This document shows, one piece after another, positions 19,764 through 28,231 of a DNA stretch of 64,000 nt. The stretch covers positions 305,980-369,979 of the forward strand of contig CADCGT010000002.1 in assembly GCA_902801125.1 (NCBI GenBank), read 5' to 3'. The position numbers and the translations under genes are program-made. The notes beneath the pieces are model-generated. The model was given only the letters and a program-made list of their open reading frames with translations. It was not told the origin of the DNA and ran no database searches. This DNA is from an uncultured Pseudomonadota bacterium (GTDB lineage: Bacteria; Pseudomonadota; Alphaproteobacteria; Rs-D84). Position 1 is the first letter of the stretch. The number at the start of each line of letters is the position of its first letter.

Positions 19764-19882
19764 AAACCAAGGTTTTTTTACGCTTTGAATTTTAATTTTT
19801 GCAAAATTGCTAACCCTTTGTTTTTACGAAAAAACAAAATTTTGATTTTTTGAAAAAAAGTGTTGATTTTAAACCTTGGTTT
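19764..19882 (-). repeat. 119-bp inverted-repeat element, copy 1
   Basis: Bounded by AAACCAAGGTTT (19764-19775) and AAACCTTGGTTT (19871-19882), start-to-start distance 107 bp. In gene direction the first half (TTTAAAATCAACACTTTTTT onward) is nearly identical to the other three copies. The second half differs, yet the length is the same. It lies between the fabF terminator and the start of secreted protein 1; the TTGGTT in the gene-proximal arm could be a -35 box. Confidence 0.85.
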
Positions 19883-19893
19883 TTTTACGCATA

Positions 19894-19916
19894 AACCCCG
19901 CGGATTCCGCGGGGTT
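19894..19916 (-). terminator. fabF terminator
   Basis: Perfect 10-bp stem AACCCCGCGG-ATT-CCGCGGGGTT followed on the minus strand by TTATGCGTAAAAAAA. A similar hairpin precedes all four 119-bp elements, so it may belong to that unit. Confidence 0.8.
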
Positions 19917-19938
19917 CACTAACCACTAACACTATCCA

Positions 19939-21189
19939 CTAATCAACTTTCTTCATAACCAGTGATGCATTTGTGCCGCCGAATCCAAACGAATTGGACA
20001 GTGCGACATTGACCTGACGTTTTTTCGCAACATTTGGAACCAAATCGAAATCGCCAACTTCTTCAACCGGATTTTGCAAATTGATTGTCGGCGGAACAAT
20101 TCCATTACGAATCGCCTGGATACAGAATATTGCCTCGACCGCGCCGGCGGCACCCAACAAGTGTCCCGTCATAGACTTTGTCGAAGACATACATGCATTT
20201 GTGCCGGCGAACATATTCTTAACCGCCAACAATTCGCCAATATCGCCCAATCCCGTTGATGTCCCGTGCGCATTGATATAGTCAACATCCGCCGGTTTTA
20301 ACCCCGCGTCGCGCAGTGCCGCCGCCATCGCGCGCGCGCCACCTTCACCGCCCGTTGCCGGGGCGGTAATGTGATACGCATCACCCGACAGGCCATATCC
20401 CGCAACTTCGGCATAAATTTTTGCGCCACGCGCAACCGCGTGTTCATATTCTTCCAAAACCAAAATACCCGCACCTTCGGACATAATAAATCCGTCACGG
20501 TCACGGTCCCATGGACGCGATGCGTGCGTCGGGTCATCGTTGCGCGTGCTTAATGCCTTCATCGCCGAAAATCCCGCCACGCCGATTTTACCAACCGCGC
20601 CTTCGCACCCGCCACAGACCATAATATCGGCATCACCATGTTGAATCAAACGCACACCTTCACCGATACTGTGCGCACCGGTGGCACACGCGGTCACCAT
20701 CGCAACATTCGGCCCACGCAGGCCATATTTAATGGATATATGTCCCGCCGCCATATTGATAATGCACTTTGGAATAAAGAACGGACTTATATGTCGTGGG
20801 CCATTGTTCGCCAATTCAATACAGTTTTCATAAATTGTGTTCAATCCGCCGATACCACTGCCGACCGAAACGCCGACCCGGTCTTTGTCGCCGGTGTATG
20901 TATCAAGGCCCGCATCGCGTATCGCCTCGTCCGCGGCAACAACGCCATACAATATACATTTATCCATTTTGCGTTGTTCGCGCGGTTCAACAACGGTGTC
21001 TGGATTATACATACCGGGTTCGGTTCCACGCACCGGCACGCCCGCGATTTGGCACGCCAAATCAGACGCTTCAAATTCTTCTATTCTGCGCACGCCCGAT
21101 CGGCCCGCAATAATATTTTCCCACGCGTATTCCACACCGCAACCAACCGGTGACACAATTCCCATACCCGTGACAACAACTCTTTTCAT
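19939..21189 (-). CDS. fabF: 3-oxoacyl-[acyl-carrier-protein] synthase II
   Basis: 416 residues, normal for KAS II. The catalytic triad is visible: cysteine in TACATGAH (about residue 168), histidines in NAHGTST and SMTGHLLGAAG. It condenses malonyl-ACP with acyl-ACP in fatty-acid elongation. acpP, its carrier substrate, lies 122 bp upstream on the same strand, with an intrinsic terminator between them, so fabF may depend on read-through or its own weak promoter. The TAG stop codon is part of a TAACCACTA-type repeat. Confidence 0.97.
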   Translation of the reverse strand: MKRVVVTGMGIVSPVGCGVEYAWENIIAGRSGVRRIEEFEASDLACQIAGVPVRGTEPGMYNPDTVVEPREQRKMDKCILYGVVAADEAIRDAGLDTYTGDKDRVGVSVGSGIGGLNTIYENCIELANNGPRHISPFFIPKCIINMAAGHISIKYGLRGPNVAMVTACATGAHSIGEGVRLIQHGDADIMVCGGCEGAVGKIGVAGFSAMKALSTRNDDPTHASRPWDRDRDGFIMSEGAGILVLEEYEHAVARGAKIYAEVAGYGLSGDAYHITAPATGGEGGARAMAAALRDAGLKPADVDYINAHGTSTGLGDIGELLAVKNMFAGTNACMSSTKSMTGHLLGAAGAVEAIFCIQAIRNGIVPPTINLQNPVEEVGDFDLVPNVAKKRQVNVALSNSFGFGGTNASLVMKKVD

Positions 21190-21264
21190 GATTTAAATCC
21201 TTTATAAAGTTAAACTTGTGTCACAATAATAATATGTTTTCTGCAAAAAATACAGAAAAAAAAG

Positions 21265-21289
21265 CGTCACGCAAATAAATCGCGTGACG
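21265..21289 (-). terminator. Terminator between acpP and fabF
   Basis: CGTCACGC-AAATAAATC-GCGTGACG with eight T following on the minus strand. It would let acpP be made in excess over fabF, as is normal for the abundant carrier protein. Confidence 0.9.
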
Positions 21290-21311
21290 TGGATATTTCA
21301 CAAACTTTTTA

Positions 21312-21569
21312 TTATTTTGCGGCCTTTGATGCAGCGCCTTTGACGTGTGCATCGATGTATTTAACCGCATCACCCACGGTGACCAATTTTGCCGCTTCTT
21401 CATCTGGGATTGTGATTTCAAATTCTTTTTCCACTTCCATAACGAATTCGACGACATCCAAAGAATCCGCACCCAAATCGTTCACGAAAGCCGCCTTTTC
21501 TGTGACTTTGGCTTCATCAACGCCCAATTTGGCGACTACGATTTCTTTTACTTTTTCAAAAGTTGACAT
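21312..21569 (-). CDS. acpP: Acyl carrier protein
   Basis: 85 residues. The phosphopantetheine attachment serine lies in [14 protein letters not shown]. Start set at [11 protein letters not shown] because AAAGGATATAAA precedes that ATG; the open frame upstream has no family similarity. It carries growing acyl chains to FabF and to the acyltransferases (plsC and plsY are also in the window). Confidence 0.97.
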   Translation of the reverse strand: MSTFEKVKEIVVAKLGVDEAKVTEKAAFVNDLGADSLDVVEFVMEVEKEFEITIPDEEAAKLVTVGDAVKYIDAHVKGAASKAAK

Positions 21570-21687
21570 TTTATATCCTTTGTTTTTGTTAAACTTTCTG
21601 TCATACCCTAAATGACGTTTATGCATAAAAACTATCACTTTCGACCCCGCGTGTCAAGAAATTATAACAAATAATAACAAATGGGGT

Positions 21688-22692
21688 CTATTCTATGTTT
21701 ACCAGTTCATCCAATAAATCATTCATATTATTCCGTAAATCTTCGCGGTCCCCGGCCCAGTTTAATCGTCGCATCATGAATTTATAAACATCGTCCATGG
21801 TCAGATTCGGTATCCCGGCATTTTCCACAACGCGTGCCCACGCCAACCGCGGATCAGTCAAATGTCCATGTCCGCGCCCCGGAAACACCCAATAACCATC
21901 CTGGGGCAAATCGCGCAAAACAACAATCGCCATATCTGACAACGGCATATCACCCCATGTATATCGGTTAAAATCCAAATCTTCCCATTGCATTGAAAAC
22001 ACACGTGTCTTGGGTGCGAAACCATAGACCAACATTAAAAACGCCGCACGCACGGTTGGGTCGCTGTAATCTTTGATTGCATCAACCAACCGCCGCAGAC
22101 CGTATTTTGTAAGTGGTCGCACCCGCCGATTTTGTGTTGGCTTTGCAACACCCGTCACGGGATTATTTTTGACATAGCCTGTATCAATGGCATATCTAAA
22201 TACACTTGCCAACAATTCATACATGCGTTCGGCAATGGCGGCGCCATCAATTGTTTCGATGGTATTTTTTATATCATCTACCGTGATATCCGACACATTC
22301 TTGTCAAACAGAGATTTCAAATGCCGGTCAATAGACCGCACCAATTTATCGTATGTTCCAACCGTTCGATGCACACGATTTTTCAAATACATTTGCACAA
22401 AATCACGGAACAAGATTTTTTTACGCTTTACCGGTGTTTTTTTCATTGCGTCGGCCAAAACATTGGCGACGGCACTGCGCGCATCTTCGATATCCATATC
22501 GGGATATTTACCAATAATAACGCGACGATCACGGCCCTTGATGCGTTTGCGCACAAAGAATGTTTTGACACCGCGACTTGTTATATACATACGCAGGCGG
22601 GGTTCAGAAACATCTTGAACCACATCAAAACCACGCGATGGCAACGCCAGGTTGTCCAAAATATATGGATTAAAAAAGAATTGGTGCGACAT
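21688..22692 (-). CDS. Tyrosine-recombinase-like protein lacking catalytic residues
   Basis: 334 residues. The N-terminus (LRMYITSRGVKTFFVRKRIKGRDRRVIIGKYPDMDIEDAR) matches the arm-binding domain of P4-type integrases, followed by a core-binding domain (about 105-200) and a C-terminal domain with VRAAFLMLVYGFAP...MQWEDLDF and MPLSDMAIVVL. At the places of the catalytic Arg-Glu and His-x-x-Arg-Tyr residues I read PKTR and MDDVYK, and no nucleophilic tyrosine follows. So it probably binds DNA but does not recombine it. Start chosen at MSHQFFFNP for its AGGGAG site. It sits beside acpP, with no visible att repeats. Confidence 0.7.
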   Translation of the reverse strand: MSHQFFFNPYILDNLALPSRGFDVVQDVSEPRLRMYITSRGVKTFFVRKRIKGRDRRVIIGKYPDMDIEDARSAVANVLADAMKKTPVKRKKILFRDFVQMYLKNRVHRTVGTYDKLVRSIDRHLKSLFDKNVSDITVDDIKNTIETIDGAAIAERMYELLASVFRYAIDTGYVKNNPVTGVAKPTQNRRVRPLTKYGLRRLVDAIKDYSDPTVRAAFLMLVYGFAPKTRVFSMQWEDLDFNRYTWGDMPLSDMAIVVLRDLPQDGYWVFPGRGHGHLTDPRLAWARVVENAGIPNLTMDDVYKFMMRRLNWAGDREDLRNNMNDLLDELVNIE

Positions 22693-22761
22693 GGCAAATT
22701 CTCCCTTTACTTTCTGGTGTGTGGGCAAAACAAATGCCCCGACTGTTTTTACCGTGTTTTA

Positions 22762-23328
22762 TTATTTACCGCGTCCAAATGCCTTGCTACGTGCCACCTT
22801 ACATTTTGTGACCAATGCGTCATAATCTTGCAAGGCACTTTCGTATTTTTCCCGCATTTGTACTTCCGTGGCCCCTTCGGCAACCGCATATTCAAAAAAC
22901 AAACTAAAAACTTCTTTGCTTTTTGCGTCTCTTTCACGCTTTAATTTGTGATATGCCCTTATATCAATCACACGTTCTTTTAATCCGAATAAATTCCAAA
23001 TCGCCAAATTGCGTTCATATCTTGCATTTTTTAGCATCACATACGATTTAACGATTTTTGTATTCCATTTTTTATGTTGACATAACTCTTCTTCACATTT
23101 CTTATCTTTGTGAAAGATTACACATGTCATTGGCATAGCCACATCCTGTACAATTACAATATGTGCAGTCCCCTCATTATCTATGACCACTTCGTCATTT
23201 ACATTATTTTTTGGTTCTAGGCACCGAAAATCATTAACACAATCACGATAATCTTGGCGCGCACGATTAACAGTTTTTTGTTCTTCTTTTAATATTTGCC
23301 ATGGATTTTTTTTAACAAACATACTCAT
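22762..23328 (-). CDS. Hypothetical cysteine-patterned protein, member 3 of a trio
   Basis: 188 residues, charged and mostly helical, no signal peptide. It shares with the two upstream genes a central cysteine cluster (MTCVIFHKDKKCEEELCQHKKW) followed by a helical region with many arginines. The longer C-terminal half (VIDIRAYHKLKRERDAKSKEVF and after) is its own. The cysteines could bind a metal; nothing else is recognisable. Transcribed with the two related genes downstream of lepA, 12-17 bp apart. Confidence 0.7.
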   Translation of the reverse strand: MSMFVKKNPWQILKEEQKTVNRARQDYRDCVNDFRCLEPKNNVNDEVVIDNEGTAHIVIVQDVAMPMTCVIFHKDKKCEEELCQHKKWNTKIVKSYVMLKNARYERNLAIWNLFGLKERVIDIRAYHKLKRERDAKSKEVFSLFFEYAVAEGATEVQMREKYESALQDYDALVTKCKVARSKAFGRGK

Positions 23329-23340
23329 GTTTTTACCTTT

Positions 23341-23712
23341 TTATTTGGTAAGTTTTTTAATACGCAACACATTACGTACAAATGCGCGACGTGCCGCACG
23401 CGCATCATCGTACGCGAATTGTGCCGCAACGGCATCCCAATTTAATTCTTCATATTCGCAATTATTATTTTGGCACAATTTATGGCAATCAAATTTATCA
23501 CAAAACTTAACCAGCCCATTATCATCTAAAAGATCCGCACTCAAACTTTTCGCCCTAACGCCATCAAAACGATTTATACACATCGTGGAATTCGCCCCGT
23601 CAAGATTATATCCATCACACCAAAGCGAAATTTCCGCAATGGCGCGATTTAACGCCCGACGCGCATTACGTACATTTTGATTCAACAAACGATATTCTTC
23701 TAATTTTGTCAT
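23341..23712 (-). CDS. Hypothetical cysteine-patterned protein, member 2 of a trio
   Basis: 123 residues. N-terminal helix KLEEYRLLNQNVRNARRAL, then MCINRFDGV, the cluster KFCDKFDCHKLCQNNNCEYEE and a C-terminal basic helix AYDDARAARRAFVRN. The order of motifs and the spacing match the gene just upstream (same length, 123 residues), so these are tandem paralogues. Cytoplasmic by lack of signal. Function unknown; a small zinc-binding fold is a guess from the cysteine spacing. Confidence 0.75.
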   Translation of the reverse strand: MTKLEEYRLLNQNVRNARRALNRAIAEISLWCDGYNLDGANSTMCINRFDGVRAKSLSADLLDDNGLVKFCDKFDCHKLCQNNNCEYEELNWDAVAAQFAYDDARAARRAFVRNVLRIKKLTK

Positions 23713-23727
23713 CTTGTGTCCTTTTTA

Positions 23728-24099
23728 CTATTTTGATTTTTTATTAAACAATTCTCGTATAAATTGACGACGACGCGCCACCGCCATATCATATCTTTCA
23801 CGTGCAACAATATAGTCCATATTTTCCGGATACTTTGGACATTTTCTGTCTGCGCACAATTCGGGACCAAATAACGGACAGAATTTTGTAAATTCACCAG
23901 CTTCATACGCATTTGGATCCATACATATACCATAAACCCGTTCGAATTTATTTATACAGGCAAAAATTTCAAAATCTTCAGGTTTGTCCAAAAAATATTC
24001 TTTGTTATAACTGGTTATCTTGGCACGCGCCGCCCGCATCTCGGCCTTTTTTTGGCGCAGGTCTTTTGAAATATCCCGATATTCCATCAATTTATTCAT
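23728..24099 (-). CDS. Hypothetical cysteine-patterned protein, member 1 of a trio
   Basis: 123 residues: KLMEYRDISKDLRQKKAEM, ACINKFERV, KFCPLFGPELCADRKCPKYPE and ARERYDMAVARRRQFIREL. It pairs position by position with member 2 (CIN-F--V, KFC--F---LC---C). It begins 17 bp after the lepA stop and has a GGAATG-type site, so it is probably transcribed with lepA. No known family recognised. Confidence 0.75.
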   Translation of the reverse strand: MNKLMEYRDISKDLRQKKAEMRAARAKITSYNKEYFLDKPEDFEIFACINKFERVYGICMDPNAYEAGEFTKFCPLFGPELCADRKCPKYPENMDYIVARERYDMAVARRRQFIRELFNKKSK

Positions 24100-24116
24100 T
24101 TTTCATTCCTTTGGTT

Positions 24117-25904
24117 TTACACTTTCAGTGCGTTAATGAACGCGGATTGCGGTATTTCTACATTACCGAATGTCCGCATACGCTTTTTCCCCTCTTTCTG
24201 CTTCTCCAAAAGTTTTCTTTTACGCGTGATGTCACCACCATAGCATTTTGCGGTCACGTCCTTGCGATATGCGGCAATTGTTTCACGCGCGATAATTTTT
24301 CCACCGATTGCGGCCTGGAGTGGTATTTTAAATTGGTGCCGCGGTATAAGGTCTTTTAATTTTTCCACAATCGCGCGTCCGCGTTTTTCGGCGCCCCCCC
24401 TGTGGCACATAAACGACAGCGGTTCAACATTTTCTTCGTTGACCAGGATTGAAACCTTGACCAAATCGGACGGTCTGTAATCCTGGACAACATAGTCGAA
24501 CGATGCGTATCCCGACGATATAGATTTTACCCGGTCATAGAAATCGAACACTATTTCCGCCAACGGCAATTGGTACACCAAAACCGCGCGATTTCCGACA
24601 TAGGAAATATTTTCTTGGACCCCGCGTCGGTCGGCACACAGTTGCATAATTCCGCCCATATATTTATCGGGCATCATAATTGTTGCACGCACCCATGGTT
24701 CTTCGATAGATTCGATTTTTGTAATGTCAGGCATATCGGCGGGATTTTCCAAATCAACAATTTCGCCATTGCGCAAATGCACCTTGTACAGAACGCTTGG
24801 CACCGTGTTTATCAACGCCAAATTAAATTCGCGCGCCAATCGTTCACTTATAATTTCCATATGCAGCAAACCCAAAAATCCGCACCTTAAACCAAACCCC
24901 AACGCGGACGATTTTTCGGTTGTGAATACAAAAGACGCATCATTCAATGCCAATTTTTCCGCACTTTCACGCAGGTTCGGGTAATCATCCGATTCCACCG
25001 GAAAGAACGAAGAAAACACCACCGGCACCGATGGTTTAAATCCCGGCAATGCATCAACCGTTGCGCGCGAATCGGCAATCGTATCACCGACACGGCAATC
25101 ATGAATCGTCTTCATTCCCGTAATAATAAACCCAATTTCCCCGGTGGCAAGTGAATCAGTATCAACCATTTTTGGCGTAAAATATCCGATTTTTTCTACT
25201 GTGTATTCTGCGCCCGTTGCCAAGAATTTTATTTTCTGGCCCCGTCGCAATGTGCCATCGACAACGCGCACCAACACAACCACGCCCAAATATGAATCAT
25301 ACCACGAATCAACCAAAAGTGCGCGTGTCGGCGCATTTTCATCGCCATGTGGTGCGGGCAATTTATGAACAATTTCTTCCAATAATTCCGGCACACCGGC
25401 ACCGGTTTTTCCGGACACCGCCAACGCATCATTTGCATCCAGCCCAATAACATCTGAAATTTGTGCGCGCGTGGCATCAACATCACTTGACGGCAAATCA
25501 ATCTTGTTCAAAACCGGCAACATTTCCAAATCGTTATCCAACGCCAGGTACGCATTCGCCAGTGTTTGTGCCTGGACACCCTGGGTTGCATCAACCAAGA
25601 CCAACGCGCCTTCGCACGCGGCCAATGATCGTGACACTTCGTATGAAAAATCGACATGTCCCGGCGTGTCCATTAAATTCAGTTGATAAACCTGGCCATC
25701 TTTGGCGCGATAGTTCAAACGCACCGTCTGGGCCTTAATCGTAATTCCGCGTTCGCGTTCGATATCCATAGAATCCAAAACCTGGGCCTTCATTTCACGC
25801 GATTCCAAACCACCGGTGTATTCAATCAACCGATCCGAAAGCGTTGATTTCCCATGATCAATATGCGCAACAATTGAAAAATTTCTAATATTTTTTTGAT
25901 TCAT
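24117..25904 (-). CDS. lepA: Elongation factor 4 (LepA), ribosomal back-translocase GTPase
   Basis: 595 residues. GTPase motifs [37 protein letters not shown] and NKIDLPS; the LepA-specific C-terminal domain has [24 protein letters not shown]. It acts on stalled ribosomes and in 30S biogenesis. rbfA, another ribosome-maturation factor, lies 83 bp upstream on the same strand. Confidence 0.98.
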   Translation of the reverse strand: MNQKNIRNFSIVAHIDHGKSTLSDRLIEYTGGLESREMKAQVLDSMDIERERGITIKAQTVRLNYRAKDGQVYQLNLMDTPGHVDFSYEVSRSLAACEGALVLVDATQGVQAQTLANAYLALDNDLEMLPVLNKIDLPSSDVDATRAQISDVIGLDANDALAVSGKTGAGVPELLEEIVHKLPAPHGDENAPTRALLVDSWYDSYLGVVVLVRVVDGTLRRGQKIKFLATGAEYTVEKIGYFTPKMVDTDSLATGEIGFIITGMKTIHDCRVGDTIADSRATVDALPGFKPSVPVVFSSFFPVESDDYPNLRESAEKLALNDASFVFTTEKSSALGFGLRCGFLGLLHMEIISERLAREFNLALINTVPSVLYKVHLRNGEIVDLENPADMPDITKIESIEEPWVRATIMMPDKYMGGIMQLCADRRGVQENISYVGNRAVLVYQLPLAEIVFDFYDRVKSISSGYASFDYVVQDYRPSDLVKVSILVNEENVEPLSFMCHRGGAEKRGRAIVEKLKDLIPRHQFKIPLQAAIGGKIIARETIAAYRKDVTAKCYGGDITRKRKLLEKQKEGKKRMRTFGNVEIPQSAFINALKV

Positions 25905-25987
25905 TCCTTACCCATTCATTAACCACTTATCTGCGGCAATGATACACTCGTATATCGTGTTTAGCAAGGCAAAAATTCAACAATTTA

Positions 25988-26338
25988 CTATTTCAAATTG
26001 CTTAACAGCGCATCCATTTTTTCTGCGCGTTCCAGTGTATCATCGTATGTAAATCTTATTTGTGGAACATATTTTTGGTCTAATTTCTGGCCCATTTGAA
26101 AACGAATCGTCCGCGTTTCAATATCCAATCGGCGTTGCACGGTATCTATGTCATCGGTATGGCAATGAAAGAACAACCGCACAAATTGCAGACCGCCACG
26201 CGCAACCGACCCAACAATCGACACACCCGATAAAATTGGGTCATCGGCATAATTGTTGCGAATAATTTCTGCAACAATGGTCTGGACCTTGGCCGCGATG
26301 CGTTCATTACGATTCGAATCAGATTTGATTTTTGGCAT
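25988..26338 (-). CDS. rbfA: Ribosome-binding factor A
   Basis: 116 residues. KH-like fold with SNRNERIAAKVQTIVAEII at the N-terminus and the C-terminal QKYVPQIRFTYDDTLERAEKMDALL, which is the RbfA signature. It helps mature the 5' end of 16S rRNA. Upstream of lepA on the same strand. Confidence 0.9.
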   Translation of the reverse strand: MPKIKSDSNRNERIAAKVQTIVAEIIRNNYADDPILSGVSIVGSVARGGLQFVRLFFHCHTDDIDTVQRRLDIETRTIRFQMGQKLDQKYVPQIRFTYDDTLERAEKMDALLSNLK

Positions 26339-26350
26339 TTTATGTTTCCA

Positions 26351-26379
26351 TTGTTTTATTTACAATCTCAATGTATAAT
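26351..26379 (+). promoter_or_regulatory. Promoter of the YqaA-type gene
   Basis: TTGTTT, 17-bp spacer, TATAAT, ending 29 bp before the ATG at 26409; a purine-rich AAGGAAAAA site lies between. Confidence 0.65.
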
Positions 26380-26408
26380 ATATTCCAACACAATCAAGGA
26401 AAAATTTT

Positions 26409-26981
26409 ATGAAATTGTCTGAATACTTGTTATCACGTGCCGAAACCAAGACATATACATGGATTGTATTTTTAATGACGGTCTGTGAATCGATATTTTT
26501 ATTTATTCCACCCGAAGTCTTTATGACCCCACCAATTATTGCGAACAAAAAACGCGCGGTTCCGGTCGTAATGGCGGCGACATTTGGGTCGATTGTTGGT
26601 GGCATAATCGCGTATTGCATTGGATTGTGGCTGTTCGATTCGGTTGGGGTATGGCTTATTGAAAATTTTGCAAGCATGGAAAAATTTGAAATCGCACAAA
26701 GTTTATTTATCAAACACGGCGTGTTTATAATCTTTTTAACGGCCGTCACCCCAATACCATATAAATTGATGGCGATGTGCGCGGGATTTATGGGCTTTCC
26801 AGCGGTGCTGTTTCTGGGACTGTCAGCGATATTCCGCACGGGCCGTTTCGCGATTGTTGGATACTTGCTCTGGCGGTTTCAAGACCGCGCAAACGCGATA
26901 GTCAAAAAATTCTTTTGGCCCCTTACCGCATTGGCAATAATCATCGCCGGATTGGGAATAATATTGATGTTTTGCCTTTAA
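26409..26981 (+). CDS. YqaA/DedA-like (VTT domain) inner-membrane protein
   Basis: 190 residues with about five hydrophobic segments. The VTT/SNARE-associated signature is seen in GSIVGGIIAYCIGLWLFDSVG and in the re-entrant part FLTAVTPIPYKLMAMCAGFMGFP. The family is linked to membrane-potential maintenance and lipid-carrier flipping; the exact substrate here is unknown. The stop codon overlaps by 4 bp with that of the converging gene ending at 26978. Confidence 0.85.
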   Translation: MKLSEYLLSRAETKTYTWIVFLMTVCESIFLFIPPEVFMTPPIIANKKRAVPVVMAATFGSIVGGIIAYCIGLWLFDSVGVWLIENFASMEKFEIAQSLFIKHGVFIIFLTAVTPIPYKLMAMCAGFMGFPAVLFLGLSAIFRTGRFAIVGYLLWRFQDRANAIVKKFFWPLTALAIIIAGLGIILMFCL

Positions 26982-27949
26982 TTTCCACTTGGTAAATACA
27001 GGTTCACCACCGGCCCGCCAATAAATTCGCCCGTGCCAGAATTTGTAAAGAATGTATTTGTGACCGTATCATACATTCCCAACACACCATCAGAATTACG
27101 GCGGGCGGGGATAAAATTACGAATCAAAGTTGCGCCACTATATAATGCAAAATTAAATACTTGTAGCGCACTTTGGGCCAGGTTACCGCCGTTTTGATGT
27201 ACCAGTGCAAATAATTTAAGCGACGACGGAGTATTAAAATTATTTTGTACATTTGGATTCCAAACAAAAGAACCATTTAAATAAGCCCCACGCTTTGATA
27301 AATTTACATGATATTTTTGTGTTGTCGCATTTGCACCAGTATATCCCCCAGAAGAACCAAAACCAATTCTAAAAGCTGAACCAAGAGAACCGCTACGCGC
27401 CCATATACCAATTGCATTTGAAGATGCGCTAACTCTATCACCAAAAATCATAAAATCTGATGTTCTGCCAGTTGCGCGAAAAGTTATATCTACCTTGGTA
27501 TCTTGATTTCCGATAATCTCAGTATCAATCCATTGTGTCCCCGTGCTTTCGATATATTCCAATGCGGTGTATCCGGTGGGTAAAATTTGCTGTGTGGGCG
27601 TACCGAACACATCCATCAACAAACATTCGCCGTGGGCGTCATATTCTACACACTGAAACTCACTATCTATAGCGTTTTGAACAGCGGTGTTCATTGTGAC
27701 GGCATCAATCAGGGCGTTTTGTTGCGCCGTGTATTCGCCATTTGCGTCATAAATCCCCTTGGTGCCGTATTCGCCCGCCGTGCCGGTGTTGGTTAAAACC
27801 TGTGTCGCGCCGTCGTTTGCCGAAATTTTATCTTGTTTGGTTGCAACCGCGGCATCCACATAACCTTTACTTGTCGGAATATTTTCGCCGGCGGCAAACG
27901 CGCCCGCAACCGCAAACACACCCATCAAAACAAATAAAAACTTTTTCAT
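26978..27949 (-). CDS. Secreted YVD-family protein 2 with a C-terminal LamG-like domain
   Basis: 323 residues. Signal peptide MKKFLFVLMGVFAVAGAFA, then PTSKGYVDAAVATKQDKIS and, near residue 105-115, CVEYDAHGECLLM, which replaces the usual C-terminal NCLLW motif. After it comes a domain starting LPTGYTALEYIESTGTQWID and ending near FIPARRNSDGVLGMYD, the pattern of concanavalin-like (LamG/laminin G) domains in bacterial surface proteins. So this looks like the family module fused to a possible glycan-binding domain. Start set at the ATG after GTGGAGAAAAT. Confidence 0.75.
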   Translation of the reverse strand: MKKFLFVLMGVFAVAGAFAAGENIPTSKGYVDAAVATKQDKISANDGATQVLTNTGTAGEYGTKGIYDANGEYTAQQNALIDAVTMNTAVQNAIDSEFQCVEYDAHGECLLMDVFGTPTQQILPTGYTALEYIESTGTQWIDTEIIGNQDTKVDITFRATGRTSDFMIFGDRVSASSNAIGIWARSGSLGSAFRIGFGSSGGYTGANATTQKYHVNLSKRGAYLNGSFVWNPNVQNNFNTPSSLKLFALVHQNGGNLAQSALQVFNFALYSGATLIRNFIPARRNSDGVLGMYDTVTNTFFTNSGTGEFIGGPVVNLYLPSGN

Positions 27950-27985
27950 ATTTTCTCCACTTTTCCCTATGCACAAAGCGTAAAA

Positions 27986-28104
27986 AAACCAAGGTTTTTT
28001 CTATACGCCCCCGGCGGAAAAACCGAAATTTGTAACCAATTGTTTTTACGCAATAAAAAAATTTTGATTTTTTGAAAAAAAGTGTTGATTTTAAACCTTG
28101 GTTT
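27986..28104 (-). repeat. 119-bp inverted-repeat element, copy 2
   Basis: Arms AAACCAAGGTTT (27986-27997) and AAACCTTGGTTT (28093-28104), again 107 bp apart. The gene-proximal arm is 37 bp from the ATG at 27949. Downstream of the arm this copy reads TTTTACGCTTTGTGCATAGG rather than the ATTGTACACTTTTTA of the other copies, so the promoter region differs while the element is retained. Confidence 0.85.
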
Positions 28105-28128
28105 TTTTATACACCCATCGCACGCAAA

Positions 28129-28150
28129 AACCCGCGGAAATCCGCGGGTT
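28129..28150 (-). terminator. plsC terminator
   Basis: AACCCGCGG-AAAT-CCGCGGGTT with TTTTTGCG after it on the minus strand. Like the fabF and dnaN terminators it precedes a 119-bp element. Confidence 0.8.
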
Positions 28151-28230
28151 GCACTAACCACTATCACTAACCACTAACACCCGTCGCGGCACGCCACGCC
28201 GCGGTCGTGACGGACTAACCACTATCACTC
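28151..28230. repeat. Composite repeat: TAACCACTA units around a 40-bp GC-rich palindrome
   Basis: CACTAACCACTATCACTAAC, then a 40-bp core at 28177-28216 with CCGTCGCGGC and GCCGCGGTCGTGACGG that fold back, then ACTAACCACTATCACT. The same 40-bp core occurs inverted at 41812-41851 with one mismatch. This is REP-like. Confidence 0.85.
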
Positions 28231-28231
28231 T

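Noticed and set aside
19764..19882. Invertible promoter switch between the AAACCAAGGTTT arms
   Set aside because: Inverted arms allow it in principle, but all four copies have the same inner orientation relative to their genes and the only recombinase-like protein nearby lacks catalytic residues.
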